A stretch of 64,000 nt of DNA from Botryococcus braunii (GCA_002005505.1 KV908396.1:477226-541225), one strand, 5' to 3'. Positions 20,554-34,215 are shown, numbered from the stretch's first letter. Notes: generated by a model from the sequence alone, not told the origin. Made by a program: numbers and translations.

Positions 20554-22976
20554 ATGTCACAGACAGAATTACAAGATGAAGGATTCAATGTCAGTATTGA
20601 GATAGAACCTGCCAGCCCAATGGGCAGGAATGTCTTTAGGAATCCTACCTATGATGCAGAAGCAGTCACTGATGATTCTGTGTCACATGTTACAGGGGTC
20701 CTCAATGGAATGCAGCAGCAAACTGATGAGGGTCTACAAAGACCACAGGGAGACTCAGAATGGGAAGCATGGGGATATGATCCACAGACTCAAAACATAC
20801 CTCTAAACCCTGCTTTCTCAAGACGAGACAACCTTGGGACCTTTGTACCTGCTCAGCAAGCTGCTGCATCTCCTGCCCCTATGTCTTCTAGAGTGCTAGG
20901 CTTTCAAACAAACCTGCCTGCCTCTAGACCTGTCTTAATCCCTTTGTTTGGGATACCTAGGACTGCAGTCAGGATGCCAGTGAGGCCTACACACCTACCT
21001 GTACCTAGTGCACCACTGGCAGGTGCACCAGTCAATGTTTCCTCATTCATGACAAGTGTACCACACACAGGTATTATGCTCCTTTCAGGAAACATAAATC
21101 AGGTACTACAGTAGTGCATGTTCCCTTGGCAACTGGTGGCACAATGCCAATCAGTTTGCCAATATCTACAATTTTAAACTCTATTGCACCAACTGTTCAA
21201 AGTTTGAGTGCTACACAGGGAACTGCTGCACAGTCAACGGCACAAGTGTCTGCCCCACCTCCTCCACCTCCACCAGGTGGTGGGCCTCCTTATAGTGGTC
21301 CACCAGGAGGTGGTGGCTGGCCTCCAAATCCACCAGGGGGTTCTTCCTCAGGCCCTCCCTGGTTTAGTGGTGTACCTGGCAGTTGGGGTATGGTGAATTC
21401 CAACCCCTATGGTTACAGTGGGTATCCCTTCATGAAGTTCAATTCTCCTTCTCAAAGGCTTACTCCAAAGTTAGAGCCCCTGAAACTAAATGATGATAAC
21501 TGGGTCATATGGTCTAGATATGTTCATGCAATGCTTATAGAGATGGGGGTAGAATACTGTATTCTTCATGACATGAGAGGTTATTTAGATGATTATAAGG
21601 CCCAGAGCATTATAACACAGTCTTGTTCAGAGGAGTATCAAATACAAATCTCTGATCATTTGTCTGCCTACTCTATGTGGGACTACTTGATGGCCTTATT
21701 TGTTACAAAAGCAAATGGCAAAATCATATCTCTCCAGGAAGAGTCCCGCACCTTCAAGATGCATACAAATGAGAAACCTTCCTCATATGTGTTAAGGGGT
21801 AGAAAAATAGCCAACACAATTAAAAGCTTAGGACATGAGTTCAGTGACCTCTCACTCTGCACTATGCTTTTAAATGGACTCCCTGAGGAGTATAATATAC
21901 ATAAGCAGGTTCAACAATCTATTATAGTGTCCAATCCTGATGTGAATCTGCTACAACACTCTTTAGAGCTGGCACATATGCAGATAGTGAATAAGAAACT
22001 CCAAACCCCACCACCTAAAAACAACACCTTTAACCAGAAGTCCTCTCCTGGTCAAGGTTACAACCTTAAGTATAAGGCACCAAATTCTCCTACTTCAAAT
22101 GCTGTAGAGAAAGGTGCTAATCAAGGTGGTGGTGGGCAGAGTGGTAAAACAGCCTTCCAACAGATAGGGAGGCCTTTACCATTTTGCAGGTACTGCAAGC
22201 AGGATGGACACAGCATAGAGACCTGCCCAAAGTTGGAGGGGAAGAGAGTTAGCTTTGCTTCTCCACCAAAGCAGAGCCACTGCACACAGCTATATACAGT
22301 TTGCTCTGAACCCTCTATTTCTGGTTGGCTGATAGATTCTGGTTCAACAGATCATATTTCCCCTGACTGTGAGAATATGATGAATTATGTCAAGTATGAT
22401 AAACCAGATATCCTGATAGTAGCAAATGGTGGTAGGGAGGAAATCATTGGTGAGGGTACTGTGCAGGTCTTCCTGGAAACAGGAAACTCTCTTTACCTGT
22501 ACAATGTTAAACATGTACCCTCAGCTAAAAAGCGTTTATTGTCTGTAGGGAAGGCCTATCATGATGGGTTAGATGTTCATATAAATGGCATTCACTGTCA
22601 CCTTACAGATTCAAATGGTGATCTTGTGGGCATTGCCGAACATGTATACCCTTATCAGTGGCTCACAGACCTTTCTATACAAAACAGTGTTCCCCTACCA
22701 GTGTCAAATGAAAAGACACAGTGCAACCATACAAAGGTGGATGTAGATCTGGTAAACATATGGCATCAGCGTTTTGGTCATCTCTCTGCTCAAAACTTGC
22801 AAAGGTTGAGCAGGGAGAAAATGGTAGAAGGCTTAAAACTCCCATCAGGTGACCTATCCAAGTGCATTGGTCATCAAGGTACTTGCGATGCCTGTATGCA
22901 TGGGAGGCAGACAGCCTCACCATTTAAATCAACCCAAAATACTTGTTCAAAACCTCTTGAAGTCATTCACATGGAC
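20554..22976 (+). pseudogene. A2 gag-pol, frameshifted and truncated
   Basis: It starts at ATG 20554 (MSQTELQDEGFN). Compared with A1, 16 bases are missing at about 21103, between two copies of ATCAGG, which shifts the frame. Gag core, zinc knuckle, protease and pre-integrase then read on in the second frame (from about 21114). Codon 65 is CAG, so it lacks the A1 nonsense mutation. At 22976 it fuses in frame to non-coding family B sequence, giving a meaningless chimeric tail that ends at 23243. Confidence 0.9.
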
Positions 22977-23120
22977 GTCTTATTTTCCGGCTGGTGTTCA
23001 CCACGACCGAGTGACCACGGGCAAAGGCGGAGGGTGAGGAGATTAGCTACCTCCTTCACTAGTAACTCCCCTGAAGCACGCCTGACCCAGAAGCATGTAC
23101 TACAGTGGGCGTTGCCTGAG
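22977..23120 (+). other. Scrap of family B 3' UTR between two rearrangement joints
   Basis: GTCTTATTTTCCGGCTGG onward matches the sequence just after the pol stop of B6 (58448 onward), forward strand, up to GTTGCCTGAGAA. The left joint shares GAC with A2 pol; the right joint shares GAGAA with reversed B3 pol. It may be the far end of B2 left after a deletion, or filler DNA from break repair. Confidence 0.85.
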
Positions 23121-23122
23121 AA

Positions 23123-26100
23123 CTCTTTCCCTATAGTCTCCTTAAAGGCCAATACACGTGGGAGAGCCTTTGACATGATCAGCATGTCGTCTACAAAGAG
23201 AACCAAATACACAGGATTTTCCCCTGGAACATTTGACACATAGATTCCTGCATCTGACATGCATGCAGTAAATCCATGTTAAGCCAGTGTGGCATCCAGC
23301 GTATGATACCAGGCACGTGGAGCTTGTTTGAGGCCGTACAGAGCCTTACGCAAGCGACACACTTGGGGACCACCATTGTGAAATCCTGGAGGTTGAGTAA
23401 CGTAAACCTCTTCCTCCAGATCCCCATTCAAAAAGGCCGTTTTTATATCTAGCTGATGAATTTCCATATCCTCAGCAGCTGCCTTACACAGAAGAACACG
23501 TCGAGCCCCAAAGCTACTGGTGGGTGCGAAGACTTCGTCCACATCAATACCCTGAATTTGACGACATCCTTGTGCAACAAGACGAGCTTTGTACCTTATA
23601 ACATTACCATGGGCATCGACTTTTACAGAATAGATCCAGTGAACTGGGATGACTTTCTTTCCTCTGGGTCTTTCAGTGTACTCAAAGCACTCATGAGCAT
23701 CGAGAGAGTTCTTCTCCTCGATCATGGCTTGTTCCCAAAACACCCACTGATCAGACATTCGTGCCTCACGATAGTTACTTGGTACAGGAATCTTGCTAAA
23801 TCTCACTCCTGCAGGACTAGCAAGGCAAGCACGTAGAAAAGCAATACTGGCAGGTTCACTGGCATCCCCTCCTGAATCCGCGGTACGGAACACACATGAA
23901 GGCATCTCCCCACTGGGTTCTGCCCCATCTTGCTCATGCAAAATGTCTCTAACAATCCTGGCAGATCCTGCCCATGGATTATCTGAGCTCTGCCTTGTGG
24001 CAGATGGCAGATTATCAAAGAATGCAACCTTGCCTCTGGATCTCATCTGACCCACTACTCTCCGTGCTTCCTGACTCCCGCTCTCATCTTCTCTCACAGC
24101 AGCAGCAGTTATCATCTCTTCATGTTCACATACCATCTCAGAATGGTCCACTGCGTCATGCACATTGCTAACTCGAAGTCGAGTTTCACGATCAGATTCA
24201 CATTTTGCATTAACAAGCCTCCCTACAGCCTCATCACGTACATGCATAGCAACAGCATTGTCATCGCTACACTGATCAACAGCACTTGAATCACCCTCCA
24301 CTGCAGAGTCAGTGTCAACTCCAGTACCCCTCCCAGTACATTCTGCTTCTCCTGCTTCCCCTACGTCTCCTGCTTCCCCTGGTTCCCTGGACGTTGTAAT
24401 CCCCCCTTCTTCTGTACTGATGTCATCATGTACAGTGACGGTGGTAGGAGCTTCATCAGCAGCTTCGATCCCAGCCTGCTCTGTGATGTCACCAGACTTG
24501 GGTTGCTGTTTACGAGCATTTCGTTGCTGCAGACGCTCTGCACGTGTCAAAGCTCCAGGCTGCAGCTGGAAACGTGCCGTACCACCAGGCCAGGGGAATG
24601 CGCCCGGGGTGCGTGAAGTTGGAGACTTGGCCAGTGGTACTGCCATGAGTCTCAGTCGGGCTATGGTGCGAATCCCTCCACTGGTGGTTGGTGCAGAGGT
24701 CCCATGCCTGGTAGCAGCATGCATGCGCCTGGGCACCTCACTGACTCCAGGTGATTGGCTTGAGGATGCTGGACGAGGCGCTGTAGAGCCAGGAGACGCC
24801 ACTGGGGATGACGCGGCGGGGGCGCAGGGTGCAGTGAGGTTGGAGTGCCTAGTGCGCGCAGGGGGTGCAAAAGGTGCGCGGGGTGCAGGGGGTCTGGATG
24901 CAGTCGGGCAGTTTGAGGGCGAGCTGGGGAGGGTTCATCGTCCTCGCTACTGTTGTCCTCCATGGGAATTGTTGCCTCAGTGGATGCAGGGGTCTCCAAT
25001 TCCACAGGATTCAGGTCCTGGTCCAGGCTGGGTCCCGGTTGGGGTGAGGCTGGGTCCGGATCCAGGCTAGATCCAGGCTGGGTTGCGGATACAGGACCAG
25101 GCCCAGCAGCTTGCAGCCCAATGGCAGACGCACCACTCTGGCTCTCCACAAAATGTACACTCGGAGACACCACTGTCCTACCAGGCAGTCGGACCTTGTA
25201 CCCCTTGGTGTGTGGACAGTATCCCACAAACATACCTGCCTCAGACTGTGCACCCAAAGATGACACCTGGTGTTTGGCATGTTTCACGTATGCCAAACAG
25301 CCCCACTTGCGCAAATGGGACAGATCAGGGACAGAGCCAGTGAACATTTCAAATGGGGTTTTCTCCTGACCAGAGACTGGCATCACATTATGTAAATATG
25401 CAGCAGTAAGCATTGCATCCACCCAAAGACTCTCATCTGCCTGAACACCCAACAGCAATGTTCTGGCCTTCTCTTTCAATGTTCGATTCATTCTCTCAGC
25501 AACTCCATTCTGCTGTGGAGTATACGCGGCAGAGGTCTCAGTGTGAATGCCATTCTCTGTACAGAACCCATGAAACGTTTTATTCAAGAACTCTGTGCCC
25601 CTGTCAGTCCTAACCGCCTTAACCTTGGATTCTGTCTGTCTCTCCCAGTATGTAATAGTGTCTGTCAAATGAGATGCAATGGTAGCCTTGCTAGTGACTG
25701 GTAACACTGAAACGAAATTAGACAACTCATCCACTACTGTGACAGAAAACTTTTCCCCTTCAACGCCAGGAGTTGACATGGCACCAACCGTATCCGCATG
25801 TATTCGATGCAGTACTCGAGGCGGCTCATGTGAACTTGGCTTGAAAGATGGTTTACACTGCTTTCCCCGAACACAAGGGTCACAGTGAGTATCGCACTAT
25901 TGAACAAGGAAGAAGGGACACAGGTATCCCAGTACACAACTCCTCCCTGCTCAAACGCTCTGTGGCTGTCTTCCCAGGATGCCCTAACCTCTCATGCCAA
26001 AGTTTTCGCAACTTGCAGTTATGTGCAGGTTTGTGCGCAGCATGATGTGCAGACATAGGGTTCACACACACTTGACAAGCCACCTGATATTTGGTGGGAT

Positions 26101-27493
26101 AAATTCCCCTCAGAACATACAACCCATATCTTTCTACAATGCTGCACTCCCAACCCATGGGTCCCACCAGACTGCTGTAGGTCCCATTCTCACGTGGAAC
26201 AAATTGAATACCATCCCTTACCCCAGCTGATACAGACAAGAGATTTGTGCTGGCCTGTGGAACACATTATACATTATGGAGCCACAGTAACTGCCCTTCT
26301 GCATTCACCAGACACACACTCCCACTAGCAATGATGGAACCATGAGACTCTGATGTAGCCAACTGCAGTTGACGTGGTTCTGTGTACAGTGTGGGGTTCT
26401 GCAATACACCAAAGTCATTAACCAGGTGGACAGTAGCCCCAGAGTCCACAAGCCATTCCTCGCACGAGTGCCCTATCCCACCACTCTGTAACACATTAAA
26501 CGTCACACTGGGCAGTGAGATAGGAACGGCTTCTGCGATTTTAGGACATGGAACATGGGTACTGTTGGATGCAGAGGGAACACTTGGCAGTGAATGCTTA
26601 CTTCTGTCGCCAGCTTGCTCCTCTCCAGTACCCTTTTTCCATTTTTTGCACTCCTTGCTGATGTGTCCACGGCTCCCACACTCCCAGCACCTGACTTTTC
26701 GTGACCTCTTTCTGTCTTGCTCTGACTGGTCTGCCTCAGGGTCCTGGGACTTTGGGAGGACTGCCGCTGCCTTGGGAATAGGACGAGGGAGCTGGTCATT
26801 GAAGCCAGCACCATAGGCATGGCTCTGCAGGATTTTTACCACATCTTCTGAGGAGCGCCCGCAACAATGCCCATAGAGTGCTCCTTTGAACTGTGCTAGC
26901 TCAGTGGGGAGACAATCCACAATAGCATTAGTGACATCTTCGGGGTCAATGGAGTGGGAGTTGTCCAGGAGGTTCTGGAAAAGTATGAATTTTTTCATGA
27001 CAAATGTCTCGAACGTCTCCTCCCTGGTCATGTGCTCTGTTTTGAGTGTGTGTAGCCACTGGCGGTTAACAGACTTGTTGTGTCCTCCAGTGAACTTATT
27101 GGCTATGTATAACAGGGCATCAAAGGCATAGGGCTTCATTGTCAACATAGGACTCCACTCCACTGGGACACTGCCAGTGATCAGCATCATGGCAGCAGCA
27201 TTTGCTCTCGTGAAAGGAAGGGGTTTCTGAAAGGCCTCCGTGCACTCCTTGTGGATAGCTGCAGTGGTCAGATCATAAAGCCAGGACTTGAAATTCCACC
27301 CATCCTTTAATAAGGGATGGACTACCTTAACATTTGTTGTTGATGGCTTTGTTTTGTCCTCGTGCAGTAAGGCTGTCAGTATCGAAACCACTGGGAGTGC
27401 TGTCTTCTCCTGTTCTGTGGATTGACCACCCAGACTTACCGGAGGCTGTTGGTTCAGCTGGTCCATTGGAGATGATTCCGCAGACTGGGTCAT
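23123..27493 (-). pseudogene. B3 gag-pol, four breaks, truncated in RT
   Basis: It starts at ATG 27493 (MTQSAESSPMDQL). Gag, zinc knuckle and protease are fused in one uninterrupted frame, which shows the ancestral family B arrangement. Breaks in order: TAA at 26267-26269 in HNVQCVP, an extra base near 25899 after LLPCS, a missing base near 24888 in the P-rich linker, and TAA at 23279-23281 in the LAKHG region of RT. Integrase (VRTDRGTEF, QQNGVAERMNRT) and the RT parts ARLVAQGCRQ and YGLKQAPRAW are still readable. The piece 23123-23278 includes FVDDMLIMS. Sequence past this RT region is absent. Confidence 0.9.
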
Positions 27494-27629
27494 TGTGTGA
27501 AAGGTTATGGGTTTCTGCAAGTCTGGGTCACTTTGCAGATATGAATCGTTCTGGATATGACGTGCAGCAGGTATTCAAGGCGGACTCCTCGTACTCTGCA
27601 ACCTTGGCTTCGGCGTAGCTCGATGGGCA

Positions 27630-27644
27630 GGTGGGCCCATAACC
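27630..27644 (-). promoter_or_regulatory. B3 primer binding site
   Basis: In element sense it reads GGTTATGGGCCCACC directly after the LTR end, identical to B2, B6 and B9. The LTR end GCCCATAACC pairs with it. Confidence 0.8.
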
Positions 27645-28955
27645 TGTGAAAGGTTATGGGCAGAGAGAACACCTGTAAGTCCGCAAAAGGATTTGTCAAT
27701 GCACTGTAGAGGTTTCGTCAGTCAGACCTCGACACCCCCTTTGCGCGCGACTGATACAGGTTCGACAGGAGCGCCTTCCCTTGCGGCAACTAAAAAGCAA
27801 GTGCGACTGTCTCAAACACAAATCAAATATGCAATAGCAAGCTTCAACTTGTAGCAAACAGACAGGACTTCCATTCCGTGGCACAGGATTCGGCCAACCA
27901 ACGAATCGATTACATGGGACAATATTACTGCTTGCCCTACTGGCACAATCTCATATACGCATAAATTACTTCTCACATCAGCTGGTTTCATAGCATCGTC
28001 TCAGACATGTTCTGTGCCGGACCTGAGTCCGGCACACTCGTTCCCTTGACGACCTAACAGCACAGCTTTGCGACAGTCAACGAAATATCTAACCAAATAG
28101 GAATTATCTCATTAAATCACAACTACATCAATACCTGTAAGTCCGCAAAAGGATTTGTCAATGCACTTTAGAGGTTTCGTCAGTCAGACCTCGACACACC
28201 TATTGCCCCAAGCATTACGATTTAGCCAGAGCAATGAGCAACATTGCAAATGCAGTGGTTATCAAATACATCATGCTATTCTATCATCTGTCAAAGTGCC
28301 AACGTACCCTTTGCGCGCGACTGATACAGGTTCGACAGGAGCGCCTTCCCTTGCGGCAACCAAAAAGCAAGTGCGACTGTCTCAAACACAAATCAAATAT
28401 GCAATAGCAAGCTTCAACTTGTAGCAAACAGACAGGACTTCCATTCCGTGGCACAGGATTCGGCCAACCAACGAATGACGAGTCTGTCGCCTCCAGCAGT
28501 TAAATACCTGACCGTGTTTGGCGCCCAAGGGACTCGATAAAAGTCGAGTCCCTGAAAGCTTCTCATTCCAAAAGGTCCCTAATTGGTAATCCAATACGGA
28601 TGATGTTTCCTAGACAAAATACCTAAAGGTCCCATTTTCTGTACCTAATTAAACACACTGATGTGGCCGCCTAAGAATTAGTTTGACTGACCTCGAAGAC
28701 GTATTCGAGGTCCCAAAAACAAGTTCCACTGAGTGCCACGATGCTGTGTGAGTCAATGCAAAGTTGTCCAAACCTCTATGTGAAGTTACGTGAGGAAGAC
28801 TGAGGTCTGTCAAGGAATTATGTCGCTTCACAGCCAAGTTCCTAGGACTAGCTGGAAGAAGTATGCAGTAGTTTGCACCTAAGGCCCAACAGTGTTGTGC
28901 CGTCCAGGGCAGCCTGGCATGCACGACTGTTTTTCCTAGAATGAGTCAGAAGAAT
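27645..28955 (-). repeat. B3 5' LTR, interrupted by A3
   Basis: It begins TGTGAAAGG on the + strand and matches the B LTR through AGTCAGAAGAAT. About 67 bp of the LTR 5' end are missing because A3 starts at 28956; the missing piece is not found beyond the A3/A4 block. Both duplicated modules and all three hairpins are present. Confidence 0.9.
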
Positions 28956-29732
28956 TGTTGGCAAAGACATCTTTTATTGGACGTATAATGTCTTAGCATA
29001 AGTTGCATGTTCGTATGAACCTTAGTTTATGGCCCTACAATAATGAACAGTTATCTTACTTTGCAAAAATTGGGTTTTTCCGTAAAATCCGGAGGTTCTT
29101 AGAGATACGGATGTTTTAGGACGACAACGGATGTTTCGGACTCTTGTTGATTCGGTCGATTTCGAAGTACGAGTCGATCGGACACGTACAATAAACAATT
29201 GGCTGCAAAGTGTACTTGTTTTTAAGTACGATCGGTTATTTTGCGAATGAGTCGACGAGGCCGATCGACAAGGCGTAGAAGTATTTCTGTCCATAAGTGT
29301 CGACGGAGCTGATCGACTGGGCCGATCGACGCGGCATATAGCATTCTGGCAAGTAGTATTCTGTCAATAGGAATCTGTTTTGCACGGAACAACGATTCTA
29401 GGTTGATAAAGGGGTAGAGACAGAGTCGTATTCTCAGACATTCGATTGCTGTCTCCGGTGCCTCAAGTCGGACCTCTGTATTTCCGTTTGGCACCGTCCT
29501 TTGCCTGCATTAACTCAGCTGTCGCTTGCTATGCAGGTGTGTTTAGTTGTTTCGAGCTTTATTGTATAGTTTGATATATGTAAAAGACATTCGATTGCTG
29601 TCTCCGGTGCCTCAAGTCGGACCTCTGTATTTCCGTTTGGCACCGTCCTTTGCCTGCATTAACTCAGCTGTCGCTTGCTATGCAGGAATCCTGAAACTGT
29701 TTTTGATCAAATTGACATCAAATAATCGAATA
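28956..29732 (+). repeat. A3 5' LTR (777 bp)
   Basis: TGTTGGCAAAG to ATCGAATA with the 102-bp internal repeat. The primer site TGGTATCGGCG follows at 29733. Confidence 0.92.
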
Positions 29733-30083
29733 TGGTATCGGCGACACCGTTTGGTGTCGATACTGGTCACTGCTCCCGCCAGCAGCGAGGAGAATAATAC
29801 GCATACAACTATTTGCAAGCTTCAGCAAGTCTCCAGAAATTTTCGCCCATTTCTCTGCTTTCAACGTAGTTGTTTGTAGTGTCTTGGGTTGAACGATCGC
29901 TTGGAACTTCAGGTTGCTGGATTGTCTCGCTGGAAAGGCACTTGTGTTGATCCAGTAGTGAGAGACAATTGGATGTATTGGCTGTTGGGATCTGGTGGTT
30001 GTGGAATATCTGTTTTAAGTGCAAGAAAGTTTGTTTTCCTTTTAATCTTTCTTTGCCAGTTGCCCGTCAAGGCTTCTGGAATA

Positions 30084-33000
30084 ATGTCACAGACAGAATT
30101 ACAAGATGAAGGATTCAATGTCAGTATTGAGATAGAACCTGCCAGCCCAATGGGCAGGAATGTCTTTAGGAATCCTACCTATGATGCAGAAGCAGTCACT
30201 GATGATTCTGTGTCACATGTTACAGGGGTCCTCAATGGAATGCAGCAGCAAACTGATGAGGGTCTACAAAGACCACAGGGAGACTCAGAATGGGAAGCAT
30301 GGGGATATGATCCACAGACTCAAAACATACCTCTAAACCCTGCTTTCTCAAGACGAGACAACCTTGGTACCTTTGTACCTGCTCAGCAGGCTGCTGCATC
30401 TCCTGCCCCTATGTCTTCTAGAGTGCTAGGCTTTCAAACAAATTTGCCTTCCTCTGGACCTGTCTTAAGCCCTTTGTTTGGGATACCTAGGACTGCAGTC
30501 AGGATGCCAGTGAGGCCTACACACTTACCTGTACCTAGTGCACCACTGGCAGGTGCACCAGTCAATGTTTCCTCATTCATGACAAGTGTACCACACACAG
30601 GTATTATGCTTTCAGGAAACATAAATCAGGCAAGTACAGCATCAGGTACTACAGTAGTGCATGTTCCCTTGGCAACTGGTGGCACAATGCCAATCAGTTT
30701 GCCAATATCTACAATTTTAAACTCTATTGCACCAACTGTTCAAAGTGTGAGTGCTACACAGGGAACTGCTGCACAGTCAACGGCACAAGTGTCTGCCCCA
30801 CCTCCTCCACCTCCACCAGGTGGTGGGCCTCCTTATAGTGGTCCACCAGGAGGTGGTGGCTGGCCTCCAAATCCACCAGGGGGTTCCTCCTCAGGCCCTC
30901 CCTGGTTTAGTGGTGTACCTGGCAGTTGGGGTATGGTGAATTCCAACCCCTATGGTTACAGTGGGTATCCCTTCATGAAGTTCAATTCTCCTTCTCAAAG
31001 GCTTACTCCAAAGTTAGAGCCCCTGAAACTAAATGATGATAACTGGGTCATATGGTCTAGATATGTTCATGCAATGCTTATAGAGATGGGGGTAGAATAC
31101 TGTATTCTTCATGACATGAGAGGTTATTTAGATGATTATAAGGCCCAGAGCACACAGTCTTGTTCAGAGGAGTATCAAATACAAATCTCTGATCATTTGT
31201 CTGCCTACTCTATGTGGGACTACTTGATGGCCTTATTTGTTACAAAAGCAAATGGCAAAATCATATCTCTCCAGGAAGAGTCCCGCACCTTCAAGATGCA
31301 TACAAATGAGAAACCTTCCTCATATGTGTTAAGGGGTAGAAAAATAGCCAACACCATTAAAAGCTTAGGACATGAGTTCAGTGACCTCTCACTCTGCACT
31401 ATGCTTTTAAATGGACTCCCTGAGGAGTATAATATACATAAGCAGGTTCAACAATCTATTATAGTGTCCAATCCTGATGTGAATCTGCTACAACACTCTT
31501 TAGAGCTGGCACATATGCAGATAGTGAATAAGAAACTCCAAACCCCACCACCTAAAAACAACACCTTTAACCAGAAGTCCTCTCCTGGTCAAGGTTACAA
31601 CCTTAAGTATAAGGCACCAAATTCTCCTACTTCAAATGCTGTAGAGAAAGGTGCTAATCAAGGTGGTGGTGGGCAGAGTGGTAAAACAGCCTTCCAACAG
31701 ATAGGGAGGCCTTTACCATTTTGCAGGTACTGCAAGCAGGATGGACACAGCATAGAGACCTGCCCTAAGTTGGAGGGGAAGAGAGTTAGCTTTGCTTCTC
31801 CACCAAAGCAGAGCCACTGCACACAGCTATATACAGTTTGCTCTGAACCCTCTATTTCTGGTTGGCTGATAGATTCTGGTTCAACAGATCATATTTCCCC
31901 TGACTGTGAGAATATGATGAATTATGTCAAGTATGATAAACCAGATATCCTGATAGTAGCAAATGGTGGTAGGGAGGAAATCATTGGTGAGGGTACTGTG
32001 CAGGTCTTCCTGGAAACAGGAAACTCTCTTTACCTTTACAATGTTAAACATGTACCCTCAGCTAAAAAGCGTTTATTGTCTGTAGGGAAGGCCTATCATG
32101 ATGGGTTAGATGTTCATATAAATGGCATTCACTGTCACCTTACAGATTCAAATGGTGATCTTGTGGGCATTGCTGAACATGTATACCCTTATCAGTGGCT
32201 CACAGACCTTTCTATACAAAACAGTGTTCCCCTACCAGTGTCAAATGAAAAGACACAGTGCAACCATACAAAGGTGGATGTAGATCTGGTAAACATATGG
32301 CATCAGCGTTTTGGTCATCTCTCTGCTCAAAACTTGCAAAGGTTGAGCAGGGAGAAAATGGTAGAAGGCTTAAAACTCCCATCAGGTGACCTATCCAAGT
32401 GCATTGGTCATCAAGGTACTTGCGATGCCTGTATGCATGGGAGGCAGACAGCCTCACCATTTAAATCAACCCAAAATACTTGTTCAAAACCTCTTGAAGT
32501 CATTCACATGGACCTTATGGGCCCCATAGATCCTGAAACTCCTGAAGGATACAAGTATGCCCTTGTCATTTTGGATGAGTTCACAGAGTACTCATTTGTT
32601 GTTCTGATTAAATCTAAGAGTGATGCAGCAAAAGAAGCTACATACATTCTCACAGCTTTGCAAAACCAGCAAGACTGTAAAGTACAATTTATCAGAACAG
32701 ATAATGGTACTGAGTTCAATGGGTTGTTCAAATTCTGTAGGGAGCATGGGGCAGTTCACCAGAAGACTGCCCCATATGCACATCAGCAGAATGGGAAAAT
32801 AGAGAGGCTCAACCGTACGCTACAGGAGAAAGCAAGGTGTTTGCTAGCTGCCTCAGGTTTATCATCTGAAAACTGGGGTGAAGCTCTTCTTACTTCAAAT
32901 TATGTTAGAAATATGTCTCCTGTTAAGCACTTGAGCAAAACCCCATTTGAAATGATGCATGGAAAGGCTCCCAATGTTTCACATCTCAGAATCTTTGGCT

Positions 33001-34215
33001 CCAAATGTTTTCTCCTTCTTCCTAAGTCAAAGAGGGGAGGGAAATTTGAGCCTGTCAGTGCTGAGGGTATCTTTGTAGGTTATGATGGCCTTAGCAAGAA
33101 CTACAAAGTTCTTGTTGATGGAACGATTGATGTTTACTGCAGAGAGTATGTCAAATTCTCTGAACATGCTGTTCATGATCTGCCTGAAGCATTGGCTGAA
33201 GACGAGGAGGATGACACTTGCCCATCACTAGTGAGTGTCTCTGATTCTGACTCAGAAGATGGTCATTCTGATGATGGTGATAACACTGAACAAATGCCTG
33301 ATGTCTCTTCTGCATTAGATATCCCAGAAATTAGCTTAGAGCTAGATCAGGGTACTACACTAGTTAGTGCTGGAGAGCAAACGGGAAAGGATCAGGATCA
33401 CTCTGGTCTTGATCCTAGTGGGACTAAGCATGGTAAAAGTGCAGCCGCGGGAAGTACGGACGCTTTAGATCCAGAACCCTGTTACACAAGTGCTGCAAGT
33501 CCGCGCCCACTTAAGGGTGTTCCACAAGCGACTATCCATGAAATGAGTGGGGGGAGTGTCCCAGACCCCCAATTAGAACCTGGAGTAGACCAGGATGTGG
33601 TCCCTAAGCCTCCAGCAGGTGGTTTCAGCAGTAAGTATCCAGTTAGGAACAGGAAAAATACAGAAACACATCCCTGGTGGTCTGGTGCACACACTACAGA
33701 AACCCAAACCTCTTTCCTTGGATATGTTCAAGTCCAAAAAGACACAATATATGTTGAACCTGTCACTTACTTTCAAGCTATCAACTCTCCTGAAGCTGAA
33801 AAATGGTTGGATGCCATGAAAGATGAAATGCAGTCTCTCTCTGCTCTTGGCACCTGGACATATGTGGAAGTTTCAGATGCACAACGCAAAAAGGCCCTCC
33901 CTGTCAAATGGGTCTACAAAATAAAGCTCACTGAAACAGGGGAGGTGGATAGATTTAAAGCAAGACTGGTAGCAAAGGGTTTCAAACAGATATATGGCAT
34001 AGATTACACTGAAGTCTATGCCCCTGTGTCTAAACATACCACACTAAGGTACCTGTTGGCGAAGGCTGTGAACAGGGACATGCATGTGCATCAGATGGAT
34101 GTCAGCACAGCCTTCCTACATGGGAAATTAGCAGAGGAAATTTATGTGCAGCAACCAGAGGGTTTTCATGTAGGTGGACCCAATACTGTTTGCAAGCTGC
34201 ACAAGGCCCTCTATG
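30084..34215 (+). pseudogene. A3 gag-pol, open but truncated in RT
   Basis: It starts at ATG 30084 (MSQTELQDEGFN). In this copy the leader upstream happens to be open back to 29889 because a TAA became TTA, but the aligned start in the other copies is 30084. Two in-frame losses are seen: three bases near 30610 and six near 31150. Gag, zinc knuckle, protease, pre-integrase and integrase (IRTDNGTEF, QQNGKIERLNRT) are intact, and RT is readable to KLHKALY. There the A4 LTR breaks it, before YVDD and RNase H; the frame ends in the LTR at 34256. Confidence 0.9.

Larger units (their letters stand above)
19426..22976 (+). mobile_element. Element A2: truncated family A retrotransposon
   Basis: It consists of a full 5' LTR (19426-20202), primer site, leader, gag, protease, pre-integrase and the first bases of integrase. 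It stops at 22976 (ATGGAC), where sequence switches to family B 3' UTR. RT, RNase H and 3' LTR are lost. It sits in the B2 linker after GGCGT; the duplicate on the other side was deleted. Confidence 0.92.
23121..28955 (-). mobile_element. Element B3: family B retrotransposon, reverse, truncated at both ends
   Basis: Reading on the - strand: 5' LTR (28955-27645, missing about its first 67 bp because A3 inserted there), primer site, gag, protease, integrase and RT to about 23121, where it joins the 3' UTR scrap. RNase H and 3' LTR are missing. It carries four lesions in coding sequence, two of them shared with B2. Confidence 0.9.
28956..34215 (+). mobile_element. Element A3: family A retrotransposon, 3' part lost
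   Basis: 5' LTR (28956-29732), primer site at 29733, leader, then gag-pol open to 34215, where the LTR of A4 begins inside the RT. The remainder of RT, RNase H and 3' LTR is missing: after A4's 3' LTR the sequence is family B, not A3. The left flank is AGAAT (28951-28955); no matching duplicate is found on the right. Confidence 0.92.

Noticed and set aside
28951..28955. AGAAT left of A3 equals the C1 target duplicate AGAAT
   Set aside because: The sites lie in unrelated sequences (B LTR and A gag); a five-base match by chance is likely.
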